From Pseudomonadota bacterium (lineage in GTDB: Bacteria; Pseudomonadota; Gammaproteobacteria; Acidiferrobacterales; UBA6901): a stretch of DNA of 64,000 nt. The stretch's first letter is position 1, and each line of letters begins with the position of its first letter. The notes beneath the pieces were generated by a model that saw only the letters and a program-made list of their open reading frames with translations, was not told the origin of the DNA and did no database searches. Location of the stretch: contig JAJYEX010000003.1 of the NCBI GenBank assembly GCA_021785515.1, positions 186,001-250,000 on the forward strand, written 5' to 3'. The position numbers were made by a program, and so were the translations under genes. This document shows, one piece after another, positions 45,636-55,459 of the stretch.

Positions 45636-46220
45636 ATGCAATTGCTTACGCGAGAAAGCCTGATGAGTCTTGAACAGTATGCTGCCCGGCGGCCGCAGTT
45701 TCGCGCGGAAGTCCTGGCACACAAGCGCGATCGCAGCCTTGCACTCGGGTCGCACGCCACGCTTTATTTCGAGGACCGCCTGACGGTCCAGTATCAGGTG
45801 CAGGAGATGCTGCGCATCGAGCGCGTCTTCGAGCCGGCTGGCATCGAGGAGGAGCTCGTGGCCTACAACCCTTTGATACCCGATGGCCGTAACTGGAAGG
45901 CCACGTTCATGATCGAATACGAGGACATCTGGGAACGGCGTGCAGCGCTGGCGCGTCTCGTCGGCATCGAGCACGAAGTGTGGGCGCAGGTCTGCGGCTT
46001 CGAGCGCGTGTATGCGGTTGCCGACGAGGACCTCGAGCGCACCACCGGCGACAAGACTTCATCGGTGCACTTTCTGCGTTTCGAGCTGACTCCGGCGATG
46101 GCGGCGGCCGTTCGGCGCGGCGCGGCGATCGCCATGGGCTTGAGTCATGAGGCATATGCCTGCACCGTCGAGGCCGTACCCGAGAGCGTGCGCCGGTTGC
46201 TCGCAGCCGATCTCGACTGA
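45636..46220 (+). CDS. DUF3501 family protein
   Basis: A 194-residue protein matching DUF3501: 'RRPQFRAEVLAHKRDRSLALGSHATLYFEDRLTVQYQVQEMLRIERV', 'YNPLIPDGRNWKATFMIEY', 'SVHFLRFELTP'. In many proteobacteria this family is encoded with rubrerythrin and an Fe-S oxidoreductase; here only rubrerythrin accompanies it. The role is unknown, possibly in rubrerythrin electron supply or regulation. A good GAGAGGAG site precedes the ATG at 45636, 67 nt after rubrerythrin. Confidence 0.88.
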   Translation: MQLLTRESLMSLEQYAARRPQFRAEVLAHKRDRSLALGSHATLYFEDRLTVQYQVQEMLRIERVFEPAGIEEELVAYNPLIPDGRNWKATFMIEYEDIWERRAALARLVGIEHEVWAQVCGFERVYAVADEDLERTTGDKTSSVHFLRFELTPAMAAAVRRGAAIAMGLSHEAYACTVEAVPESVRRLLAADLD

Positions 46221-46330
46221 GGCCTGTGGCCACCGTCTTGCTGATGACCGCTGGCCTGTGTTACGGTGCCTGCAGGGCAGGGGCTTGAATCGTTTGTGGG
46301 CGCGTTGTGCGCAAACCACCGGAGGATAGC

Positions 46331-46990
46331 ATGACGTTACGCGGAAAAATGCTGTTTATGTTGCTAGCCATGGTAGCGGCCGCTGCCGCACCGGCGCAGG
46401 CCGATAGCTGGTATGCGGGTGCCGGGCTCGGTGTGGGGCACGCGGCGGATGCCGACAGCAATGTGTTCAGCTCCATAGCCATGCGGACGAACGGCGCTGT
46501 GCCGGTGGCCGGCAGTTACGATTCCAGTCACGGCCTGTTCCAGCTGTTCGGCGGTTTCCGCTTTGACCGTTACATTGCGGTCGAAGCGGGTTACGTCAAT
46601 TTGGGGCGGTATACGCTCAACAGCATCTCCAGCCAGGGTGCAGGATTTGTGGGCATGAGCGAGACGGACCGGGTTGATGCGCTCTACGTTGCAGCGGTCG
46701 GCACCTATCCGGTCAGCCGGATCGTCTCGGTGTACGGCAAGCTGGGGCTGGCACATTCCCGCGACAAGGAAACCTGTTTCGTCACCGGAAGCGTCTGTCC
46801 GTCCGCGAGTGATACGGCGGACGAGCCGATGATCGGTGTCGGTGCCGAGTTTCCCTTTACCCCGGTGCCCTGGCATCCCCACTGGGCCCTGCGGGTGGAG
46901 TACGACATATACCCGAGCGTCGGCGGCAGCGCTGAGTACACTTCCGGCACCTTCAATCTGGTGACAGCCGAAGGTCTGTACGAGTTCTGA
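46331..46990 (+). CDS. Outer-membrane beta-barrel protein (OmpA/OmpW-like fold)
   Basis: A 219-residue exported protein. The signal peptide is residues 1-24 ('AAAPAQA' cleavage). The mature part begins 'DSWYAGAGLGVG' and alternates amphipathic strands ('FGGFRFDRYIAVEAGYVNLG', 'VYGKLGLAHS', 'GVGAEFPFTP') with an aromatic end 'GLYEF', typical of eight-stranded barrels. Two cysteines flank a short loop ('CFVTGSVCPS') and may form a disulfide outside. A GGAGGA site lies 4 nt before the ATG. The cargo or function is unknown. Confidence 0.8.
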   Translation: MTLRGKMLFMLLAMVAAAAAPAQADSWYAGAGLGVGHAADADSNVFSSIAMRTNGAVPVAGSYDSSHGLFQLFGGFRFDRYIAVEAGYVNLGRYTLNSISSQGAGFVGMSETDRVDALYVAAVGTYPVSRIVSVYGKLGLAHSRDKETCFVTGSVCPSASDTADEPMIGVGAEFPFTPVPWHPHWALRVEYDIYPSVGGSAEYTSGTFNLVTAEGLYEF

Positions 46991-47038
46991 GTCGGGTGCC
47001 GGTCGGGCGTTTTGCTGCCGGCTGCCCGCAGGGGCGCC

Positions 47039-47494
47039 TTATTTGCGCCCCGAATGACCGAAGCCGCCGCCACCGCGGCCGCTTTCCTCAAACTCTTCCA
47101 CAACGTGGAAGTCCACCTGCACTACCGGTACAAACACCATCTGTGCAATCCGTTCTCCCGGCTCAATGACGAATTGCTCCCGTCCCCGGTTCCAGCAGGA
47201 GACCAGCACCTGACCCTGGTAGTCGGAGTCGATCAGCCCCACCAGGTTGCCCAGTACGATGCCGTGTTTGTGACCCAACCCGGAACGCGGTAGCAGCACC
47301 GCAGCCAGATGTGGCAGTCCGATGTGGATGGCGATGCCGGTCGGAATGAGGTGCGTCTCTCCCGGTCCGACCGGCAGTGGACCATCGATGCAGGCGCACA
47401 GGTCCACGCCCGCGGAGCCGTCGGTGGCATAGCGCGGCATTGGAAATCTACTGCCGATGCGCGAGTCGAGAATTTTCAGCTGAATTTTTTGCAT
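47039..47494 (-). CDS. dut: Deoxyuridine 5'-triphosphate nucleotidohydrolase
   Basis: A 151-residue trimeric dUTPase with all five motifs: '[12 protein letters not shown]' (1), 'PRSGLGHK' (2), 'GLIDSDYQG' (3), '[11 protein letters not shown]' (4) and the flexible Gly-rich end '[11 protein letters not shown]' (5). It converts dUTP to dUMP and, with the intein-bearing Dcd, forms the dTMP route. Its start lies 47 nt inside the end of coaBC, indicating coupled translation. Confidence 0.96.
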   Translation of the reverse strand: MQKIQLKILDSRIGSRFPMPRYATDGSAGVDLCACIDGPLPVGPGETHLIPTGIAIHIGLPHLAAVLLPRSGLGHKHGIVLGNLVGLIDSDYQGQVLVSCWNRGREQFVIEPGERIAQMVFVPVVQVDFHVVEEFEESGRGGGGFGHSGRK

Positions 47495-48683
47495 GGTACA
47501 GGACGGCGATGTGGTGGATCAGTTCGCGTGCGGCCGCGGCTTTTGAGAGCAGGGGCAGTGCCAGCGTTCCCCGCTCATCGATGAGCACCAGGCGGTTCTC
47601 ATCCGCCTCGAACCCGCTGCCAGGCTGACCGACGATATTCGCGGCGATCAAATCAGCGCGCTTGGCCCGCAGTTTCGCGGTGGCGTTCAGTTCGAGGTCG
47701 GAGGTCTCAGCAGCAAAACCGACCACAAGCGGGGCCGGATCGAGCGCCGAGACGCTTGCCAGGATGTCGGGGGTGCGGACCAGGTTCAGGCTCAAGCTGT
47801 CAGCGGTCCGCTTTATCTTGCCGGACGCCGCATGGGCCGGCCGGTAGTCGGCGACCGCGGCGGCGCCTACGAAAATCTGCGCGCTGGTGATGTGCTGCTG
47901 TACTGCATCGAACATTTCCTGCGCCGTCATCACGCGGATGCAATCCACCCGCTCGGGTGGTGTGAGCGCGGTGGGGCCGGTTACGAGTGTAACGCGTGCT
48001 CCGGCTTCCATGGCCGCCGTCGCCACCGCATAGCCCATCTTGCCGGAACTGCGATTGGTAATTATGCGCACCGGATCGATGGGCTCCCAGGTGGGGCCAG
48101 CAGTTACGAGCACGCGCAGTCCGGCCAGTTCGCCCGTTTCAAACATGGCCGCGGTGAGAGCGGCCAGTTCCTCGGCCTCGAGCATCCGTCCGGGGCCGGT
48201 TTCGCCACAAGCCTGGGCGCCGCTGGCTGGACCGAAAAGCCTGATCCCGTTGTTCTGCAGCGTGGAGAGATTGGACTGGGTTGCCGGGCTGGTCCACATC
48301 TGCCGATTCATCGACGGTGCCACAGCCACAGGTGCCTCGGTCGCAAGGCACAGCGTACTGAGCAGGTCGTCGGCGATCCCTTGCGCGAGCTTCGCAATGA
48401 AGTTGGCGCTTGCCGGCGCCACCAGCACCCCGTCGGCCCAGCGCGCGAGTTCTATATGATCCATCCCCGACTCGGCCTGGGTGTCGACAAGCTGGCGGTG
48501 CACGGGATGGCCGCTCACGGCCTGCATCGTCAGGGGGGTAATGAATTCGGTTGCCGCCCGGGTCATTACCACGCGCACCTCGGCGCCTGCATCGCGCAGC
48601 CGCCGCACCGTCTCGGCGCTTTTGTAGGCGGCAATGCCGCCGGTTACGCCCAGCACGATGTGTTTGTTTGTCATCGGAATCAT
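47448..48683 (-). CDS. coaBC: Bifunctional phosphopantothenoylcysteine decarboxylase/synthetase
   Basis: A 411-residue coenzyme A biosynthesis enzyme. The CoaC half has '[11 protein letters not shown]', '[21 protein letters not shown]', 'APSMNRQMW' and 'GPGRM'. The CoaB half begins '[31 protein letters not shown]' and contains the cysteine-free dimer strand and 'KIKR' lysine. It is full length, with two possible ATGs at 48683 and 48674. It overlaps dut downstream, the usual gammaproteobacterial order, and is divergent from radC. Confidence 0.95.
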   Translation of the reverse strand: MIPMTNKHIVLGVTGGIAAYKSAETVRRLRDAGAEVRVVMTRAATEFITPLTMQAVSGHPVHRQLVDTQAESGMDHIELARWADGVLVAPASANFIAKLAQGIADDLLSTLCLATEAPVAVAPSMNRQMWTSPATQSNLSTLQNNGIRLFGPASGAQACGETGPGRMLEAEELAALTAAMFETGELAGLRVLVTAGPTWEPIDPVRIITNRSSGKMGYAVATAAMEAGARVTLVTGPTALTPPERVDCIRVMTAQEMFDAVQQHITSAQIFVGAAAVADYRPAHAASGKIKRTADSLSLNLVRTPDILASVSALDPAPLVVGFAAETSDLELNATAKLRAKRADLIAANIVGQPGSGFEADENRLVLIDERGTLALPLLSKAAAARELIHHIAVLYHAKNSAENSRLAHRQ

Positions 48684-48834
48684 ACGATATTAGAGTGTAC
48701 TTTGGGTGGCCAGGCAAATACATAGCCATTGCCCCGGGACCGGATCCGTCCGGCCCGCCCCGCGGGATGCGGGGGCAAGATGCCGCCACCGGCGTGTCTC
48801 GCCGGACATCGTTACCACACAGCGGAGGTGAGGC

Positions 48835-49509
48835 ATGACGATCCGTGAATGGCCGGTCGACGAGCGGCCGCGGGAGAAGCTTCTAAAAGACGGCGCCCGG
48901 ATTCTCTCGGACGCCGAGCTGCTCGCGATCTTTCTGCACACGGGGATTCGCGGGAAGACCGCGGTCGACCTGGCGCGCGAATTGCTGACCCGCTTCGGAG
49001 GATTGCGGGAGCTGTTGCTGGCCCCGCGCGGGGATTTCTGTTCTCTGCCTGGACTGGGCGATGCCAAGTTTGCGCAAATCCAGGCGGCACTGGAAATCGG
49101 TCGACGCCACCTCGAGCAGGAGCTGCGCCGCGGCAGCGCCCTCAATTCGCCGCAGGATACGCAGAGCTATCTGCGTGCGTGCCTTCGTGACCGGCCCTAT
49201 GAGGTATTCGGCTGTCTGTATCTGGACAACCGGCACCGGGTACTGGCGTTTGAAGAGCTGTTCCGGGGGACACTCAATGGAACGGCTGTCTATCCGCGCG
49301 AAGTCGTGCGACACGCCCTGGTCCGGAACGCGGCCGCAGTGATCCTGGTGCATAATCATCCATCCGGTGTTGCCGACCCGAGCCGGGCGGACGAAGCGCT
49401 CACCCAGCGGCTCAAGGAAGCGCTGTCGCTGGTCGATATCCGGGTGCTGGACCACCTAGTCATCGGCGACCGGGATGTGGTGTCGTTCTGTGACCGGGGG
49501 CTGCTGTAG
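48835..49509 (+). CDS. radC: RadC family JAB/MPN-domain protein
   Basis: A 224-residue protein with a helix-hairpin-helix region ('[18 protein letters not shown]...[21 protein letters not shown]') and the JAMM metalloprotease-like motif '[16 protein letters not shown]'. It is full length. Despite the name, a DNA repair role has not held up in E. coli, so the function is open. A strong GGAGGTGAGG precedes the ATG. It sits upstream of rpmB-rpmG as in many gammaproteobacteria. Confidence 0.95.
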   Translation: MTIREWPVDERPREKLLKDGARILSDAELLAIFLHTGIRGKTAVDLARELLTRFGGLRELLLAPRGDFCSLPGLGDAKFAQIQAALEIGRRHLEQELRRGSALNSPQDTQSYLRACLRDRPYEVFGCLYLDNRHRVLAFEELFRGTLNGTAVYPREVVRHALVRNAAAVILVHNHPSGVADPSRADEALTQRLKEALSLVDIRVLDHLVIGDRDVVSFCDRGLL

Positions 49510-49842
49510 GGGCCGGGTCGTGTGGTGGCCGGTCTCCGGGGGGCGCCGCACCGGGCGGGCGTTGTTACCGGGCGGTTCTTCGGGACCGGCGGCGACGTCC
49601 CGGCGGTTGCCGGAACGGCCGCAGGCTGCATTTTGGCCGGACCTGCCGGCCCCTGAAGGCGGGATCCACCCGTCCTGTAAGCGCCAAAGTACCGGGTTTT
49701 CCCGCCGAGAGCCGGGGGTCTTACCGGACGCAAGGGGGCCGGGTCGCCCTGCCCGGTGTGCTGACTGGGGGCTATCCGTACGGCCGGGAATTTGGTATAA
49801 AGTCGAGCTTTTCCCGCCAGCGGGATGTGTGGAGAATCCAGT
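49510..49842 (+). promoter_or_regulatory. Region upstream of rpmB with an extended -10 promoter
   Basis: This 333-nt gap is very GC-rich and holds no gene I can support. TGGTATAAA at 49793-49801 is an extended -10 element; the -35 position has no good match, as is usual for this promoter class. It gives a leader of about 35 nt to rpmB. Confidence 0.5.
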
Positions 49843-50079
49843 ATGTCGAAAGTCTGCCAGGTCACCGGGAAGCGTCCCATGAGGGGCAACAATGTTTCCC
49901 ACGCCAACAACAGGACCAAGCGCCGTTTCCTGCCCAACCTGCACTATCGGCGTCTGTGGGTGGAGAGCGAGAAGCGCTGGGTGAGCCTGCGCCTGTCGAC
50001 CAAGGGTCTGCGCACGCTTGACAAGAACGGCATCGACAGCGTGCTGGCCGATATTCGCGCGCGCGGCGAGAAGGTCTAA
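49843..50079 (+). CDS. rpmB: 50S ribosomal protein L28
   Basis: A 78-residue protein with the full L28 sequence pattern: '[36 protein letters not shown]', '[17 protein letters not shown]', 'GEKV' end. A GGAGAA site precedes the ATG at 49843. It lies 11 nt upstream of rpmG in one operon. Confidence 0.97.
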   Translation: MSKVCQVTGKRPMRGNNVSHANNRTKRRFLPNLHYRRLWVESEKRWVSLRLSTKGLRTLDKNGIDSVLADIRARGEKV

Positions 50080-50090
50080 GGGGAACAGCC

Positions 50091-50258
50091 ATGGCCAAAG
50101 CGGTACGAGAGAAGATCAAGCTTGTGTCGAGTGCGGGCACCGGCCACTACTACACGACGACCAAGAACAAGCGAACCAGTCCGGACAAGATGGAGATGAA
50201 GAAATACGATCCGGTGGTGCGCAAGCACGTTTCCTACAAGGAAGCGAAGATCAAATAG
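50091..50258 (+). CDS. rpmG: 50S ribosomal protein L33
   Basis: A 55-residue protein: '[20 protein letters not shown]', '[20 protein letters not shown]', '[14 protein letters not shown]'. It is the cysteine-free (zinc-independent) form of L33. The ATG at 50091 has AGGGGA upstream and the stop is at 50256-50258. It is followed by a strong terminator that ends the rpmB-rpmG operon. Confidence 0.97.
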   Translation: MAKAVREKIKLVSSAGTGHYYTTTKNKRTSPDKMEMKKYDPVVRKHVSYKEAKIK

Positions 50259-50288
50259 CACTGTATAGCGCAGTGGTGTCCATGTCAG

Positions 50289-50315
50289 AGCCCGGCCCGA
50301 GAGCCGGGCTTTTTT
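50289..50315 (+). terminator. Intrinsic terminator of rpmB-rpmG
   Basis: AGCCCGGC (50289-50296) pairs with GCCGGGCT (50303-50310) around CCGAGA, followed by a six-T run. The convergent aldolase gene ends at 50332, so it may also act there. Confidence 0.92.
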
Positions 50316-50331
50316 GTTGTGGCAGGTCTTC

Positions 50332-50892
50332 TTAGCCGGGAAGTGCAGCCATGCGGGCGATGAACGCCGTCTTGGCGGAAAGCTCCAAGGAACACGTCCA
50401 CTTGTAAGCCAGATTGAGGTTTGCTGCACAAGCGTACACCCCATGACCGCATACGACGGCGATCGGGTGATGGGCAAGCGCTGATGCGACGCCGCCTGGA
50501 GCCTCGGCCAGGTAACGATCGTAGGGTATCCGGATCACGGGTACGCGCGGAAAATACAGCTGTCCCTCAAAATCCCGCGGCTCGAAGTCATGCCCGTTCA
50601 AGGTGAGCGCCACGGTGTGGGGCCCATGGCTGTGGAGTACCGCGGCGGCCGCGGGGTTGGCCCGGTAGACCTCCAGGTGCAGGGGCGCATCCAGTGACGC
50701 GCCGCTTCCGATACGACCATCGAGGTGACACTCGACCAGCGCTTCCGGGACGAGCGTATCGGCGCAGGCCCCGGTGGGCGTAACCCAGATGCGATCCCCG
50801 GTGCGTACTGATGCATTGCCGCTGTGGGAGTCGTTGAGTCCGTACTGGCGCAGCCAGCGATAATATTGAACCAGCTCCTGTTTTGTCTGCAC
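50332..50892 (-). CDS. Class II aldolase/adducin family protein
   Basis: A 186-residue zinc enzyme of the fuculose-1-phosphate aldolase / MtnB family. 'DSHSGNASVRTGDRIWVTPTGA' is the phosphate/substrate loop; 'VLHSHGPHTVAL' and 'CGHGVYA' carry the zinc histidines; 'EVYRAN' is typical. The start is a GTG at 50892 with GGAG 9 nt upstream. It could be a methionine-salvage dehydratase or a sugar phosphate aldolase; no pathway partners lie nearby to decide. Confidence 0.86.
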   Translation of the reverse strand: MQTKQELVQYYRWLRQYGLNDSHSGNASVRTGDRIWVTPTGACADTLVPEALVECHLDGRIGSGASLDAPLHLEVYRANPAAAAVLHSHGPHTVALTLNGHDFEPRDFEGQLYFPRVPVIRIPYDRYLAEAPGGVASALAHHPIAVVCGHGVYACAANLNLAYKWTCSLELSAKTAFIARMAALPG

Positions 50893-51147
50893 GCGCGCAC
50901 TCCAGAATAAGCCCGGTCGTGCCGGCCCGCCCTGCTGTCGGCAGGGGTGGCGGCTGTGGTGTCCGTCACCAGCGCCGCGCTGAATGGGCGGCAACCGGCG
51001 CGCCAGTATACCCGGAAAATGGACAACAACGCCGCGTTGTCGTATAAAAGGCGTCGCACAGCGAGGCAATGAAGCAGTATGGTGCCGGTCTCGGCATTGC
51101 GGGATCGGGCGGTGGCTAGACACCGAGGCATACGGGAAAGGTCAGTT

Positions 51148-51744
51148 GTGTACCCACTGAATCAGCAAGTTTTGCGGACCGACGTGGCGGGCATGCCGCT
51201 CGAATGGATAGACTATCAGGACGCGGCCCGCATCTATCATCTTGGGCAGGTGGCCTACAGTTGCGGCATTCCGCTGTATCGGATTCACGGCGGCTATAGC
51301 GCCAGCACCGGCCGGCGCAGCGTTATCGAGGTCAACTCGATAATCGCCACCCTCGGGGATCATGCCTACCTGAAGTCGCGTGAGCATTACGTTCCACCGC
51401 TCAGCAACCCTGCGCTGTTCGCGCGTGACGCGCACCTGTGCATGTACTGCGGGGCCCAGTTTTACGCGCACGATTTGTCCCGTGACCATATCACGCCCCT
51501 CAGCAAGGGTGGCACCGACACCTGGATGAACGTGGTGACGGCGTGCAAGCGCTGCAACAATCATAAGGCCGGCGCAACGCCCGAGGAGGCTGGGCTGACG
51601 CTGCTTGCTGTGCCGTTCACTCCCACCCACGCTGAATATGTTTATCTGCAGGGCCGGCGCGTGCTGGCCGACCAGATGGAATTCCTGCTGGCACACTTTC
51701 CCCGCAGCAGCCCGCTGCACAAGCGCCTGTCGCGCAGACGCTAG
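51148..51744 (+). CDS. HNH endonuclease domain protein
   Basis: A 198-residue protein. The HNH/treble-clef region reads 'CMYCGAQFYAHDLSRDHITPLSKGGTDTWMNVVTACKRCNNHKAG', with two CxxC zinc pairs, the catalytic DH and the Asn. The N-terminal 80 residues include 'YKSREHYVPPLSNPALFARD'-like sequence common to the cyanobacterial/proteobacterial McrA-like family often found as a lone housekeeping-type gene. The start is GTG 51148 with AAAGG upstream. No restriction or mobile partner is present, so a repair or RNA/DNA processing role is as likely as defence. Confidence 0.88.
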   Translation: MYPLNQQVLRTDVAGMPLEWIDYQDAARIYHLGQVAYSCGIPLYRIHGGYSASTGRRSVIEVNSIIATLGDHAYLKSREHYVPPLSNPALFARDAHLCMYCGAQFYAHDLSRDHITPLSKGGTDTWMNVVTACKRCNNHKAGATPEEAGLTLLAVPFTPTHAEYVYLQGRRVLADQMEFLLAHFPRSSPLHKRLSRRR

Positions 51745-51801
51745 CCCGCCGATCCGCCGCCGGTGTCCTGCTGACGGCGCGGGCGACGGCCTGCAAGGAT
51801 T

Positions 51802-53541
51802 TCAGCCAGACTTCTTGAGAGGTTGCGGGCGATGGATCGCGTAGCCCTGCACATAGTCGATGCCCATCGCTGCCAGGCATTCGTGGATTTCCGGGTTTTC
51901 CACATACTCGGCGATGGTCTGCACGCCCATTTCGCGGGCGATGTAGGCAATGGACTCGATGATGCGGCGGTCGAGGGATGATCGGACCACCTCCCGTACC
52001 AGGCCGCCGTCGATTTTTATGAAGTCGACCGGCAGGGCCTTGAGGTAGGAAAACGACGACATACCGCTGCCGAAATCATCGAGGGCGAACTTGAAGCCGA
52101 GTTTCCTGAACTCGGTTATGAACCGGCCCACCCGCTCCAGATCGCGTACGGCGACGCTTTCGGTGATTTCGAAACAGACCGCGTGTGGCTGCACATCATT
52201 CGCCAGTATCTGTTCTTTGAGAAATCCGTAGAACGTGTCATCGTTCAGGCTCGCGCCTGAGAGGTTGATGGTGGTGATGCTGCTGTGGGCGCCTGCCTCC
52301 GGTCGCACCGACTTTCGCCCCCGCAGGTAGTTGTCCTCGAACACATGCCGGACCACCCAGCGATCGATGGCGGTCATCATGTTGTACTTGATGGCTGTGG
52401 CCATGAATTTGCCCGGTGCCACGATCTGGCCGTTCGCGTCAATCATGCGCAGCAGTATTTCCTGGTGCATGATTCCGTCGGCCCTGTTTGCCGCCAGGAC
52501 AATGTTCTGGAAGTAGAGGCAGAACCGGTCCTGGTCGAGCGATGCGGTAAGCGCCGATACCCAGTTCATGTCCGAGTGCAGTTTCGTGATCGTGCCATCG
52601 TCGGCATACCGCGCCACGTGATTGCGTCCGCGTTCTTTTGCTGCATAACATGCGGCATCGGCCCGCATCATGACCGCCAGGCCATCCTTTGAGCTGTCGT
52701 CGATTTCGGCCACTCCTATGCTGGCGGCGAGACGGATGGTGCGATCCTGCCAGACGAACCGGAAGGACGAAAACGCCTCCTGGATGAGCGCGGCGATTGC
52801 CATTGCCTCGGCACTGCTGCAGTCGTTGAGCAGAACCGCAAATTCGTCGCCGCCGAGGCGGCAGATGGTATCGTGTCCGCGCACGGTATTGCGCAGAACG
52901 ATGGCGACCTGCTGTAGCAGTTCGTCGCCGGCGGAGTGGCCGCAGGTATCATTGATCAGCTTGAACTGGTCAAGGTCGAGGCACAGCAGCGCGTGCTTTT
53001 GCCCGTGCGGGCGGGCGGACTGCGTCAGATTTTCCAGGTGAGCCATGAATCCCCGGCGGTTGAGCAGGCCGGTCAAATCATCGCGCAGCGCCTGCTGCTC
53101 GAGCCGCAGCTGTGCCAGCTTCTGCTGCGTGATGTCGCGCACCACAGCGATGACCATGTCGCCGCACCCGACGTCTACCCGGTTCATGCTGATTTCGACC
53201 CAGCGCGGTTGGCCGTTGGGCGGATGGATGGGGCATTCGAAGCGCGCCACCTTTCCGGTGATGGCGTCGGAAAATCGGGCGGCAAAGATCTCCTGGGAGG
53301 ATGTCGGTCCGAGAAACTCGGTAATGGGCATGCGCCGGTTGTGGGCCGTCAGCCGCTCCTCGGTCTCTCCCAGCCATTCGGCCATGGTGCGGTTGGCGAC
53401 GAGAAATTTCTGTTCATCACACAGTACGAAAATGCCGTCATTCGCGCTGTCCAGGTAGGCGCGCATGAGACCGAGATAGAACGCGGCGTCCTGATGCTCG
53501 GGCGATGAGGTATTGCCCTCTTTGTTGGCGTATTTGGTCAT
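51802..53541 (-). CDS. PAS-GGDEF-EAL cyclic-di-GMP enzyme
   Basis: A 579-residue cytoplasmic protein. A PAS domain (about 25-150) is followed by GGDEF (about 155-320; 'DDLTGLLNRRGF', 'RLGGDEFAVLL') and EAL (about 330-575; 'QEILLRM', 'INLSGASLND', 'FEITESVAV', 'LDDFGSGMSSFSYLKALPVDFIKIDG', 'QTIAEYVEN', 'VQGYAIHRPQPL'). Both catalytic cores keep their metal and loop residues (EIL in place of EAL is common), so synthesis, breakdown or both are possible. The start at 53541 removes an upstream low-quality extension. It stands alone. Confidence 0.9.
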   Translation of the reverse strand: MTKYANKEGNTSSPEHQDAAFYLGLMRAYLDSANDGIFVLCDEQKFLVANRTMAEWLGETEERLTAHNRRMPITEFLGPTSSQEIFAARFSDAITGKVARFECPIHPPNGQPRWVEISMNRVDVGCGDMVIAVVRDITQQKLAQLRLEQQALRDDLTGLLNRRGFMAHLENLTQSARPHGQKHALLCLDLDQFKLINDTCGHSAGDELLQQVAIVLRNTVRGHDTICRLGGDEFAVLLNDCSSAEAMAIAALIQEAFSSFRFVWQDRTIRLAASIGVAEIDDSSKDGLAVMMRADAACYAAKERGRNHVARYADDGTITKLHSDMNWVSALTASLDQDRFCLYFQNIVLAANRADGIMHQEILLRMIDANGQIVAPGKFMATAIKYNMMTAIDRWVVRHVFEDNYLRGRKSVRPEAGAHSSITTINLSGASLNDDTFYGFLKEQILANDVQPHAVCFEITESVAVRDLERVGRFITEFRKLGFKFALDDFGSGMSSFSYLKALPVDFIKIDGGLVREVVRSSLDRRIIESIAYIAREMGVQTIAEYVENPEIHECLAAMGIDYVQGYAIHRPQPLKKSG

Positions 53542-54265
53542 TCGGCGGAAAGTGGTGGAGAAACAGGACGTGGTGGAGAGACGGCGTAAACCGGCTGATA
53601 TTCCATCCTGATGTCGCGCTGCCGTCCCGCGGCACAGGGCACTGCCCAGGGGCGGCCCCATTCCGGGTTCCTTTGGCACAAAAATACCCCATCCCTGCGC
53701 GGAAAATCAGCGTTTTTGGCCATGCGGGTTCCCACGTTCTGCCTTCCATGCAGCGGTTTTTTTGCCGTAGACATATAGTAGAAGCAAGAAATATGCCGGA
53801 TCGCGGGCTTTGCGGGATCCCGGGCCAGTATGTCCGTGCGGCGTGCGATTGGGGTCGGGCGCATCCGCCTTACGGCCAGTCCAGCCGCATCCGGCCCGTC
53901 GTCGCGCTCGGCCACATCCACGGCGGTCGATACTCAAAGAGGGGGTGTGAACCGGTCGTCCAGGGATGGTCCGGGTGATGAGACGGTCGTCTCTGCGCAG
54001 TACCCGGACATCTCATATGCCGCCGCGGCCGGCGGCCAGCGCCGACCCAGCGAAGCGGGTCAGGCGCGGATTCTCGGGGTCATCGGCGTAAACGCAAAAG
54101 CCTTTTCTCCCGAATCGTCTGGCCGACGGCGATCTGCCAGGCGGCAAGGACGCGGTGCTGGCCACGGTGACAAACGACAAGACGGCGCAGCGGGGCAGTC
54201 CTGACTCCAGGCAGTTCCGTGCACTGCGGACGATCTGCCCCAACAGTGCGTCGGTACGGCCGTAC
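53542..54265. other. Gene-free stretch
   Basis: About 720 nt with no supported gene. There is a local AT-rich part at about 53690-53800 with TATAGT at 53774-53779 that could be a -10 box, but no -35 match. Open frames downstream of it have no recognisable product. The minus strand near 53580-53604 has a GGAATA-N15-CGTC sequence (see rejected items). Confidence 0.4.
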
Positions 54266-55459
54266 CTAGGCCGCCGTCCGTGCGAGCGTGCATCCGCGCA
54301 GCTTGCGCGCGAAATCATGCAAGGCGTGAATCCGTGTTTCTTCCGCCTCACGGCACCAGTCCTGCAGGGCCCGCAGCAAATGCTCCTGGGTTGTGGCCGA
54401 GCGATGCCAGATATCCTGCAGTTTCTGCTTCATGGTGTAGACCGTATGCAGATTCTGGTAGCGCTCCAGGGCGCGCTGGAGCCACTCGCTGCTTCGCTGG
54501 TCGAGCAGGCGTCCCTCGCGCACCATCAGGCGACGCGCCCGCTTGAGCAGTGTCCGCGATACGCGGTCACGGCGGTCGGCCCTGAGGAGTTCTTCATGGT
54601 GGACGGCGCGCAGGACCTCGCGGGCAAACTGTGCCATCAGCGCAAAGCGGTTAGCGATGACTGCGCGCACCGTGTCGAGGTCAATGTGCTCCTTGCCGGC
54701 ATCGAAGGCCAGCGCCGGCGGCACCTTGCGAACCCGCGCGAGCCCCACCGCCTCCATCAGACGGATGTACATCCAGCCGATGTCGAATTCCCACCATTTG
54801 GATGAAAGCTTGGCCGAGCTCGCGAAGGTGTGGTGATTGTTGTGCAGCTCCTCGCCGCCGATCAGGATGCCCCAGGGGACGATGTTGGTGCTCGCGTCGG
54901 CAACCTCGAAATTGCGGTAACCCCAGAAATGTCCGATGCCATTGATCACCCCGGCCGCCCAGAACGGAATCCAGGCCATCTGGGTGATCCAGATGAGCGT
55001 GCCGGCGGCCGCGCCAAAGAGCAGCAGATCGATCACGAGCATGGCTGCCAGACCAAGTTGAGGATGAGGCGTGTAGATATGGTGTTCCAGCCAGTCGTCC
55101 GGTGTTCCATGTCCGTAACGCGCCAGCGTCTGCGCGTTTCGGGCCTCGCGGTGGTACAGGGTTGCCCCCAGCCACAGCACCTTGTGAATGCCGTGCTGCT
55201 GCGGGCTGTGCGGATCCTCAGCCGTCTCGACCTTGGCGTGATGCTTGCGATGTACCGCGGCCCATTCCTTGGTCACCATGCCGGTGGTGAGCCACAGCCA
55301 GGCGCGGAAGAAATGGCTGGCAACGGGATGCAGATCCAGAGCCCGGTGCGACTGGTGACGATGAAGAAAGATGGTGACGCTCGCGATGGTGACGTGTGTC
55401 AGGGCAATGGCGGCGACCACGTAGCCCCACCAAGGCAGGACAATCAATCCGTGGAACAT
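54266..55459 (-). CDS. Delta-9 acyl desaturase (membrane fatty acid desaturase)
   Basis: A 397-residue membrane di-iron enzyme. The three histidine boxes are 'HRHQSH', 'HRKHH' and 'HNNHH'; about four helices are arranged between them. 'GIHKVLWLGATLYHREA' and 'FWGYRNFEVADASTNIVPWGILIGGEELHNNHH' are typical of bacterial stearoyl desaturases. About 130 residues at the C-terminus are helical, Arg-rich and extend beyond the catalytic core. It introduces a double bond into acyl chains to adjust membrane fluidity. It is divergent from the phosphoesterase gene. Confidence 0.92.
   Translation of the reverse strand: MFHGLIVLPWWGYVVAAIALTHVTIASVTIFLHRHQSHRALDLHPVASHFFRAWLWLTTGMVTKEWAAVHRKHHAKVETAEDPHSPQQHGIHKVLWLGATLYHREARNAQTLARYGHGTPDDWLEHHIYTPHPQLGLAAMLVIDLLLFGAAAGTLIWITQMAWIPFWAAGVINGIGHFWGYRNFEVADASTNIVPWGILIGGEELHNNHHTFASSAKLSSKWWEFDIGWMYIRLMEAVGLARVRKVPPALAFDAGKEHIDLDTVRAVIANRFALMAQFAREVLRAVHHEELLRADRRDRVSRTLLKRARRLMVREGRLLDQRSSEWLQRALERYQNLHTVYTMKQKLQDIWHRSATTQEHLLRALQDWCREAEETRIHALHDFARKLRGCTLARTAA

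Noticed and set aside
51148-51744. HNH nuclease considered as part of a defence or mobile system, or as source of the intein endonuclease
   Set aside because: No methylase, toxin, integrase or repeat accompanies it, and it matches a lone chromosomal HNH family.
51802-53541. The EIL sequence instead of EAL was first read as a degenerate phosphodiesterase
   Set aside because: Other catalytic residues (DDFGSG, ITES, lysine in IKIDG, AE.VE) are all present and EAL variants at the middle residue are common in active enzymes.
53580-53604. GGAATA-N15-CGTC on the minus strand upstream of the GGDEF-EAL gene, a possible third ECF site
   Set aside because: Spacing is shorter than in the two matching sites and the CGGATG block and the AA after GGAATA are missing; probably chance.
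53790-53978. A short plus-strand frame after an AT-rich patch
   Set aside because: No ribosome site of quality and no recognisable product.
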